64,000 nucleotides of DNA from Rubellimicrobium aerolatum (lineage in GTDB: Bacteria > Pseudomonadota > Alphaproteobacteria > Rhodobacterales > Rhodobacteraceae), in contig NZ_JAGGJP010000003.1 in assembly GCF_017872975.1 (NCBI RefSeq), forward strand, positions 1 through 64,000, written 5' to 3'. Made by a program: the position numbers and the translations under genes. This document shows positions 14,278 to 20,969 of the stretch, piece after piece. Position 1 is the stretch's first letter, and each line of letters starts with the position of its first letter. The notes under the pieces are model-generated. The model was not told where the DNA came from. It saw nothing but the letters and a program-made list of their open reading frames with translations, and made no database searches.

Positions 14278-16466
14278 GCCGTCCCAGCCTCGTCTTCGTC
14301 GTCAACCTGCTCCAGGACGTGAACGTCCTGCGCCCCCTGGCCTTCCTGGCGGGGCGCGAGACCGGGGCCCGGCTCCGGTTCCTTGTCACGTCCCGGTTCT
14401 TCGATCGCGATGCCGGCGGGGTCTGGAAGGCCGAGATCGACGACATCGCCCGGCGGATCGGCGCGGAGGTGGACACCTACGGCAGCGCGATGGACGCCGT
14501 CCTGGCGCTGCAAGGCGGATGGGGCGCCCTGATCGCGGCCAGCGAGTCCGACCTGTCCGGCCATGTCCATGTGCACGAGGTCTTCCGAGCCGCGCCGCCC
14601 GGCTACCTGCGGATCACGCTCCAGCATGGGCTCGAATGCGTGGGCTTCCTCCAGAACCGCGAACACGTGATGGCGCATGGCGAATCCGTGACCTTCGCCG
14701 CCGACGTGGTCTGCGCCTGGATGGAGCCGAGCCGCCTCCTCTCGCTCCACCCCTCGCAGCGGGCCAAGGTGCGGGTGACGGGGCCGACCTCCCTGCTGTC
14801 GCGCCCCGAGGGCAGCCCTGCCCCGGCCCGCAGCGGGCTGGTCTGCGAGAACCTCCATTCCGTGCGGCTGCGCGCCTCCGGGGAGCACGGGCGTCCCTTC
14901 ATGGAGACCTTCGGGCGGTTCTGCGGGCTCCTGGGCTCGGCGGGCGAGAGGGTGACCTTGCGCCCGCATCCCGGCGGGCAATACGTCCTCAAGAACAGGG
15001 TCGCGCTGCCGCCCAACGTGGCGATCGAGAACCGGCCGATGTACCGGGTGGACCTGACGGCCTTCGATTGGGGCATCTCCGCTCCCTCGACGGTGGTGCT
15101 CGACATGGCGCTCGCGGGGATCCCGGTCGGCGTCTGGCAGGACCCCGAGGGCGTCATGGACCTGTCCACCTACGAGGGGCTCCATCGGATCAGCACGCTG
15201 GAGGAATGGATGGGCTTCGTCCGCGACGCGCGGGCGCGCCCCGAGGCAATCCTGGCCCGCCAGCGCCGCTGGCTGGAGGGGCTGGAAATGCCGCTCGACC
15301 CGGCGGAGGTGTATCACCGCTTCGCGCGGCTGCTCAGGAGCGCCACCGTTCCCCGAACGCGGGTGAAGAACATCCCTCGAATAGGCTCCACCTCCCTGAA
15401 CGCCGCGTCCCGAACCGACGTGCGTTCCGTGCATGTGGTGTCCGACCAGACAGGCCCGACCCAGGCCATCCATCTCCGCAACCCGATCGCGGACACGGTG
15501 ACGATGACCTTCGCGGATTGTTCCGGTGGAACCAAGGACCTGCAATCGCTCCTGCCCGAGACCGTGCCGGACGTGCTCGTGCTGTCGCGCCTGACTTCCG
15601 CGTTTGGGGGGCCCCTCATCGACTGGGCTGCGACGCGGGACATACCTGTCGTCTTCCACATCGACGACGACCTCCTCGAGGTGCCCGAAGTCCTCGGACG
15701 GGAGAAGACGAAGCGCTACCGTGACCCTGTGCTGCTGCGGAACCTGCGCGCCAACATGGAGGGCAGCGACCTCGTCTATGCCTCCACCAGGCTCTTGGCC
15801 GACCGGCTCCGCAAGCATGGGATCAGCGCGCCGATCGTCGCGGGCGCCATTTCGGGTTCCATCGATCCGGGCAAGATCCGTTCGGGGCGTCCCTCTCCGA
15901 CGCCAGTCCTGGGCTACATGGGCACGAAGGGGCATGTGGCCGACTTCGACCTCGTGACGCCGGCCATCCTGCGGCTCATGGACGAGATCCCGGCTCTCCG
16001 CTTCGAGACCTTCGGCACCATCGCCATGCCGGACGCCTTCCGGCGCTTCGGCTCCAGGGTGCATCACCATCCTCCCGTCCCCGATTACGACGGCTTCATG
16101 GACCGGCTCTGGACGTTGGGCTGGTGGGTCGGGATCGCGCCGCTCGTGGACCACCCCTTCAACCGCTGCAAGACGGAAACGAAATGGGTGGAATACAGCG
16201 CGGCCGGCATTGCGGTGGTGGCGCAGGACCTGGAGGTCTATCGCGGCCCTTGCGCCGGTGGAGCAGGACGGCTGGCCGCGACGGAGGACGAGTGGCTCAC
16301 CGAGATAAGGATGCTTCTCGACGACCAGGGCGCTCGGGCTTCGGCCGTCGCGGCCGCACAGGCCAAGCTGCGCCGGGTCTATTCACGAGATGCCTTGCGC
16401 GAGCAGGTGCTGGCTGTATTCAAGCAGGCGCAGGCCGCGAGGCCATCGCTCAGGAGGGCGGGATGA
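14274..16466 (+). CDS. Fusion of a capsule/CDP-glycerol-type transferase and a GT4-like glycosyltransferase
   Basis: 730 residues. The N-terminal half has features of CDP-glycerol glycerophosphotransferase or capsule-export-type enzymes: TLQHGLECVGF, TLRPHPGGQY, and DWGISAPSTVVLDMALAGIP (the serine-rich loop and acidic residue). The C-terminal half (about 385-720) resembles GT4 enzymes: FHIDDDLLEVPE, VLGYMGTKGHVADFDLV, FNRCKTETKWVEYSAAGIAV. It closely parallels the C-terminal half of the protein at 6442. A fusion suggests coupled addition of a phosphoglycerol- or sugar-type unit. It overlaps both neighbours by four bases. Confidence 0.7.
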   Translation: MSRPSLVFVVNLLQDVNVLRPLAFLAGRETGARLRFLVTSRFFDRDAGGVWKAEIDDIARRIGAEVDTYGSAMDAVLALQGGWGALIAASESDLSGHVHVHEVFRAAPPGYLRITLQHGLECVGFLQNREHVMAHGESVTFAADVVCAWMEPSRLLSLHPSQRAKVRVTGPTSLLSRPEGSPAPARSGLVCENLHSVRLRASGEHGRPFMETFGRFCGLLGSAGERVTLRPHPGGQYVLKNRVALPPNVAIENRPMYRVDLTAFDWGISAPSTVVLDMALAGIPVGVWQDPEGVMDLSTYEGLHRISTLEEWMGFVRDARARPEAILARQRRWLEGLEMPLDPAEVYHRFARLLRSATVPRTRVKNIPRIGSTSLNAASRTDVRSVHVVSDQTGPTQAIHLRNPIADTVTMTFADCSGGTKDLQSLLPETVPDVLVLSRLTSAFGGPLIDWAATRDIPVVFHIDDDLLEVPEVLGREKTKRYRDPVLLRNLRANMEGSDLVYASTRLLADRLRKHGISAPIVAGAISGSIDPGKIRSGRPSPTPVLGYMGTKGHVADFDLVTPAILRLMDEIPALRFETFGTIAMPDAFRRFGSRVHHHPPVPDYDGFMDRLWTLGWWVGIAPLVDHPFNRCKTETKWVEYSAAGIAVVAQDLEVYRGPCAGGAGRLAATEDEWLTEIRMLLDDQGARASAVAAAQAKLRRVYSRDALREQVLAVFKQAQAARPSLRRAG

Positions 16467-17473
16467 ACGATCTGGGACCACGGGGATGGGCTGGACGGAC
16501 CGCCCCCTCCTCGCCCGAGACCACCGCCATCGCCGTCGCCACCGCGCGCCGGGTCCTGACGATGGAGGCCGAGGCGCTGGTCGCCATGGCCGATCGCCTG
16601 CCCGAGGACTTCGCGCCGACCGTGGAGTTGATCCTCGCCACCCGGGGCCGCGTGATCCTGTCGGGGATGGGCAAGTCCGGCCATATCGCCCGCAAGATCG
16701 CCGCCACCCTGTCCAGCACCGGCACCTCCGCCTTCTTCGTCCATCCCGCCGAGGCGAGCCACGGCGACCTCGGCATGGTGGGCGAGGACGACGCCTGCCT
16801 GCTCCTGTCGAACTCGGGCGAGACAGCCGAGCTGTCGGACCTCATCGCCCACACGCGGCGCTTCGGCATCCCTCTCATCGGCATGGGCTCGCGCCGCCAG
16901 AGCACGCTCATGGAGGCGGCCGACCTGCGGCTCGTGCTGCCGCCCATGCCCGAGGCCTGCATCATCGGCATGGCCCCCACCACCTCGACCACCATGTCGC
17001 TCGCCCTGGGCGACGCCCTGGCCATCGCGCTCATGGAGCGGCGCGGCTTCGCGCCCGAGCATTTCCACGCCTTCCACCCCGGCGGCCGGCTGGGCGCGCG
17101 GCTCGCCAAGGTCGGCAGCCTGATGCGCGGGGCGGAGTCGCTCCCGCTCGTGGGGCCCGACACGCCGATGGGCGAGACCATCCTGGAGATGACGGCCAAG
17201 GGCATGGGCGTCGCCGGCGTCGTCGAGGACGGTCGCCTCGTGGGGATCATCACCGACGGGGACCTGCGGCGGAACATGGAAGGGCTGATGTCCCGAACGG
17301 CGCGCGAGGTGGCGACCCGGTCGCCCGCGACCGCGCCGGCGGACATGCTCGCGGCCGAGGCCATGGCCGAGATGAACGCCCGCAAGGTCCATGTCCTCTT
17401 CGTGGTGGACGACATGGGGGTTCCCCGAGGCGTGCTGCACATCCACGACTGCCTGCGGGCGGGCGTGGTCTGA
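16463..17473 (+). CDS. Arabinose-5-phosphate isomerase, KpsF/GutQ type
   Basis: 336 residues: a SIS domain (about 50-190; GRVILSGMGKSGHIARKIAA, HPAEASHGDLGM, LLSNSGETAEL) followed by two CBS domains (about 215-336). The family interconverts ribulose-5-phosphate and arabinose-5-phosphate, the first committed step to Kdo. Inside a glycan operon the KpsF role (capsule-dedicated supply) is more likely than the housekeeping KdsD role, but sequence alone does not separate them. It overlaps the preceding transferase by four bases. Confidence 0.9.
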   Translation: MNDLGPRGWAGRTAPSSPETTAIAVATARRVLTMEAEALVAMADRLPEDFAPTVELILATRGRVILSGMGKSGHIARKIAATLSSTGTSAFFVHPAEASHGDLGMVGEDDACLLLSNSGETAELSDLIAHTRRFGIPLIGMGSRRQSTLMEAADLRLVLPPMPEACIIGMAPTTSTTMSLALGDALAIALMERRGFAPEHFHAFHPGGRLGARLAKVGSLMRGAESLPLVGPDTPMGETILEMTAKGMGVAGVVEDGRLVGIITDGDLRRNMEGLMSRTAREVATRSPATAPADMLAAEAMAEMNARKVHVLFVVDDMGVPRGVLHIHDCLRAGVV

Positions 17474-17487
17474 CGGAGGAACCGGAC

Positions 17488-17988
17488 ATGGGACACAGGC
17501 AGGCCACCGCCGCGATGACGCTGGACCCGATCGGATTCGGCGAGGGCGCAGGACCCTCGACCCCCTCTGTCGAAGCGACGCCGGAGCGGGACGAGGCACG
17601 GCTCCACCTCCTTGAGCTGACGGTCGCGGCACGCGAGGCCGAGATCGCCGAGCTGGCCCGCCGCGCCCAGGCCGCCGAGGCCGCCGCCGTCGAGGCGCGG
17701 ACTCGGGCGCGGGCGCTCGAGGCCGAGTTGGCCGAGCGCTACCGCGAGATCGCCACGCTGTCCCGGCTGCACCTCGCGGCCAGCGCCGGAGCGGGCGCAT
17801 CGGCCCGGAGCGGCGCCGACGCGGAACGCCTCGTCAGCGCCGGTCCCGAGGCCGTGCGCCAGGCCCTCGCCTCCCGCGAGGCCGAGCTTCGGCAGATCAA
17901 GCGCCAGCATGACCGCCTGCTCGCCAGCACCTCATGGCGGCTCACGGCCCCCGTGCGGCGCGTGTCGGACTGGCTCCGCTCGCGCTGA
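17488..17988 (+). CDS. Small coiled-coil protein with SWRLTAP tail
   Basis: 166 residues. Residues about 35-95 form a long alanine/glutamate-rich coiled coil, and the C-terminus reads STSWRLTAPVRRVSDWL. The same tail is found at the end of the protein at 9162 and is common at the ends of glycosyltransferases and methyltransferases of bacterial O-antigen and capsule clusters. That points to an amphipathic anchoring or docking helix rather than catalysis. GGAGG precedes the ATG. The enzymatic role is unknown. Confidence 0.65.
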   Translation: MGHRQATAAMTLDPIGFGEGAGPSTPSVEATPERDEARLHLLELTVAAREAEIAELARRAQAAEAAAVEARTRARALEAELAERYREIATLSRLHLAASAGAGASARSGADAERLVSAGPEAVRQALASREAELRQIKRQHDRLLASTSWRLTAPVRRVSDWLRSR

Positions 17989-18046
17989 CCCTTTCCCGCG
18001 GAGGCGACCTTTGGGCCGCCGCCGCCTCCAACGAAGGACCACTGAC

Positions 18047-18748
18047 GTGAACGACAAGCTCAAGATCTACATCGGCTACGACACGCGCGAGGACATCGCC
18101 TACCAGGTCTGCCGCCATTCGATCCTGCGGCACGCCTCCCGGCCCGTCGAGATCTACCCGCTCAAGCAGGCCTCGCTGCGCGAGCTCGGCCTTTACACGC
18201 GCGGCGCCGACAACGCGACGACCGAGTTCTCGCTGACCCGGTTCCTGACCCCCTACCTAGCGGCGCATGACGGCTGGTCGATCTTCGTGGACTGCGACTT
18301 CCTGTTCACCCGCGATGTCTACGAGGCGCTGGACATCGTCGATCCGAGCAAGGCGGTGCACGTGGTCCAGCACGACTACAGCCCGGCCAACGCCATCAAG
18401 ATGGACAACAAGCAACAGACCGTCTACCCGCGCAAGAACTGGTCCTCGTTCATCCTGTTCAACGGCACGCATCCCGACGTGAAGGCGCTCACCCCGTCGG
18501 TGGTCAACGCCGCCGAGCCGGCCTTCCTGCACCGCTTCACCTGGGTCTCGGACGACTCCATGATCGGCAGCCTGCCGCTCGAATGGAACTTCCTCGAGGG
18601 CGAGTACAGGAAGCCCGACGCGGTGCCGATGGCGATCCACTACACCAACGGTGGGCCGTGGTTCGATAACTGGCAGCACGTGGATTTCGCCGACCTCTGG
18701 ACGGCCGAGCGCGACCTGGTCACCCAGACCATGACCGAGGCCGCGTGA
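18047..18748 (+). CDS. Glycosyltransferase, GT8-like
   Basis: 233 residues starting at GTG 18047, with gaagga upstream. The start LKIYIGYDTREDIAYQVC and the DxD-type motif in WSIFVDCDFLF (about residue 85) match small GT-A transferases such as GT8 relatives. AIHYTNGGPWF near the end recalls the conserved histidine/glycine block that binds the donor phosphates. It probably adds one sugar in the surface-glycan pathway encoded around it; acceptor and donor are unknown. Confidence 0.8.
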   Translation: MNDKLKIYIGYDTREDIAYQVCRHSILRHASRPVEIYPLKQASLRELGLYTRGADNATTEFSLTRFLTPYLAAHDGWSIFVDCDFLFTRDVYEALDIVDPSKAVHVVQHDYSPANAIKMDNKQQTVYPRKNWSSFILFNGTHPDVKALTPSVVNAAEPAFLHRFTWVSDDSMIGSLPLEWNFLEGEYRKPDAVPMAIHYTNGGPWFDNWQHVDFADLWTAERDLVTQTMTEAA

Positions 18749-18755
18749 GGCCGGA

Positions 18756-19028
18756 ATGATCGATCCCGTCACCGGCGGGGCGGGTTTCATCGGCTCGCGC
18801 CTCGCGCCTTTTCCCCTTGGAGCATGGCACGGGGTGCGGCGCCTCGACAGCTGGACGCCGCGGACCACGGCAACCTGCCGGGGCGGGGCTCGACTGGATC
18901 CGCAACCATCGGAGCATCGGGGTCCACCGACGCGCGGGTGACGGTCGAGGCGGACCCGCATGGCGCCGGCGCGGTGGCCCGCCCCGCCGACCGCATGGCC
19001 GGGGCCAAGGCGAACCCGGACGAGTGAA
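18756..19028 (+). pseudogene. Broken N-terminal fragment of an SDR-type sugar epimerase/dehydratase
   Basis: The first codons read VTGGAGFIGSRL, the NAD-binding glycine motif of extended SDR nucleotide-sugar enzymes (UDP-glucose epimerase or UDP-xylose synthase type). After about 20 residues the frame loses similarity. Weak family-like pieces (RVTVEADP) appear in other frames before a TGA near 19025. I read this as a decayed or truncated gene. The exact enzyme cannot be told. Confidence 0.5.
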
Positions 19029-19038
19029 GGATGGCAGG

Positions 19039-19866
19039 ATGAATTGGCTACCTTGGCGACGCGAGACGAAAGATGAATCATTCTTGCCCGACACGACATC
19101 CGTGACGACGCGCTCCATCACCATCATCGGCGACAGCCACATCCAGGCCATCAAGAAGGCCCTGCTCGACCGGACCAATGCCGGGGCGAAGCCGAGGATC
19201 TCCGCGCTTCGCCTGACGGGCAAGAAGCAGGGCGACCTCACCTTCGACGAGGCGGTCGCCTTCGCGGCGCAACGTGGCCCCGAGGACATCCTCGCCGTCA
19301 TCCGTCGAGGAAACTTCTACAACACGCTGGCCCTAATCCAGCATCCGCAAGCCTTCGACCTGCTGGAGCCCGGAGCGGATGCGGCTGATCTCCAGGAAGG
19401 GGCCGAACTTGTTCCCCACGCCGTCATGAAGGACTTCTTCACGTCCACCATCCAATCGGGTTACGTCAAGATGCACCGTCGCCTCCGCGAGGCGTCGCCC
19501 GCCCCCGTGATCTGCCTGGAAGTGCCGCCCCCCAAGGAGGATGCGGAACACATCCGACGCAGCGCCGAAACCTTCTTCGTCCAGAACAACATCGCCGAGG
19601 CCGGCGTGACGCCCGCGCCGATCCGCCTCAAGCTCTGGAAGCTCCAGCAATCCGCCTTGGCGGCGAGCTGTCATGAACTGGGCATCGACTATCTCCCGAG
19701 CCCCGCGGGCACGCGAAACGAACGGGGCTTCCTCAGGCCGGAGTTCTACGCGCCGGACGCCACCCACGCCAACGCCGCTTACGGCGAGCTGGTCCTGCGG
19801 CAGCTCGAGGCCATCTCCCGGACGCCGAACGCCGGCCTTGCCACTGTCCAGGAGGCGATCCGATGA
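19039..19866 (+). CDS. SGNH-hydrolase-like protein of the glycan cluster
   Basis: 275 residues. ITIIGDSHIQAIKKAL near residue 35 carries the GDSH nucleophile block of SGNH hydrolases, and FYAPDATHAN near residue 245 supplies the DxxH pair. Such proteins remove or transfer O-acetyl groups on polysaccharides. The start ATG follows agga at seven bases. Its stop overlaps the start of the GSCFA gene, and the pair is likely a functional unit acting on the same glycan. The direction of reaction (esterase or acyltransferase) cannot be told. Confidence 0.7.
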   Translation: MNWLPWRRETKDESFLPDTTSVTTRSITIIGDSHIQAIKKALLDRTNAGAKPRISALRLTGKKQGDLTFDEAVAFAAQRGPEDILAVIRRGNFYNTLALIQHPQAFDLLEPGADAADLQEGAELVPHAVMKDFFTSTIQSGYVKMHRRLREASPAPVICLEVPPPKEDAEHIRRSAETFFVQNNIAEAGVTPAPIRLKLWKLQQSALAASCHELGIDYLPSPAGTRNERGFLRPEFYAPDATHANAAYGELVLRQLEAISRTPNAGLATVQEAIR

Positions 19867-20945
19867 GCGGGCATCCCTACCGCGCCCTGCCCGCCAAGGC
19901 CTTCTGGCGCCGCGAGGTCGCCGGACTCGCCCCCGCCGATGTGGACCCCGTGGGCCGGTTCGACCTGCGGATCACCCCGGAGACGCGGGTCGCCACCGCC
20001 GGAAGCTGCTTCGCCCAGCACATCGCGCGGCATCTCAAGGGCTCGGGCTTCCATTACTACGTGGCCGAGGCCGGGCACCCGATCCTGCCCGAGAGGATCC
20101 GCGAGTCGCACAATTACGGCACCTTCTCGGCGCGCTACGGCAACGTCTACACCGCGCGCCAGCTCCGCCAGCTCGTCGATCGGGCCATGGGCCGCTTCGC
20201 GCCCTCGGAGCCCGCCTGGATCGACCCCGACGGCACCGTGCGCGATCCGTTCCGGCCGACCGTCCAGCCCGGCAACTTCGTGTCTGTGGCCGAGATGGAG
20301 ATCGACCGCCGCCAGCACCTCGCCGCCGTGCGCCGGATGCTGACGGATCTCGACGTCTTCGTCTTCACCCTGGGCCTGACCGAGGGCTGGCTCTCGCGCG
20401 AGGATGGGGCCGCCTTCCCGCTCTGCCCCGGGGTCGAGGGCGGCACCTTCGACCCCGCTCGCCACGTCTTCCACAACCAGACCGTGGCCGAGGTGGTCGA
20501 GGACATGGAGGCCGTCCTCGCCACGCTGCGCGCCGTGAACCCCAGGGCGCAGGTCTGCCTGACCGTCTCTCCCGTGCCGCTGATGGCGACGGCGGTTCCC
20601 GGCCAGCACGTCCTTTCGGCCACGACCTACTCCAAGTCGGTGCTGCGGGTGGCGGCGCAGGAATTGACCGATAGCCACGCCTTCGTGCATTATTTTCCGT
20701 CCTACGAGATCATCACCGGTGCCTTCAACCGGGGTCGCTACTTCGCCGAGGATCTACGGAACGTCACCGAGGAGGGGGTGGGCCACGTCATGCGCCTCTT
20801 CCTCGCCCATGCGACGGTGGGGGAGGTCGCGCGTGCCCGGCCCGCGCCGCCCGCCAGGGAGGACGCGGCGGAGCACCTGCTCGCCCAGGCGGCCCGATTC
20901 GTCGAGGTGGAGTGCGACGAGGTGGCGCTCGACCGGGGGTCCTGA
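19863..20945 (+). CDS. GSCFA-family protein
   Basis: 360 residues. The defining motif is present as TAGSCFAQHIARHL (residues about 45-58), followed by FGTFSARYGN-like NYGTFSARYGN and FTLGLTEGW. GSCFA proteins are related to SGNH/GDSL esterases and often sit in polysaccharide clusters. The serine in GSCFA is the presumed nucleophile. The substrate is unknown. It is the last gene of the co-directional glycan cluster and is convergent with the RTX gene after only 24 bp. Confidence 0.85.
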   Translation: MSGHPYRALPAKAFWRREVAGLAPADVDPVGRFDLRITPETRVATAGSCFAQHIARHLKGSGFHYYVAEAGHPILPERIRESHNYGTFSARYGNVYTARQLRQLVDRAMGRFAPSEPAWIDPDGTVRDPFRPTVQPGNFVSVAEMEIDRRQHLAAVRRMLTDLDVFVFTLGLTEGWLSREDGAAFPLCPGVEGGTFDPARHVFHNQTVAEVVEDMEAVLATLRAVNPRAQVCLTVSPVPLMATAVPGQHVLSATTYSKSVLRVAAQELTDSHAFVHYFPSYEIITGAFNRGRYFAEDLRNVTEEGVGHVMRLFLAHATVGEVARARPAPPAREDAAEHLLAQAARFVEVECDEVALDRGS

Positions 20946-20969
20946 CGGCCCCGGGCGGGGCCGCCGCCC

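Noticed and set aside
14166-16154. A 662-codon minus-strand frame opposite the fusion transferase
   Set aside because: Histidine/arginine-rich composition with no recognisable family. The plus strand carries clear transferase motifs and start-stop overlaps with its neighbours.
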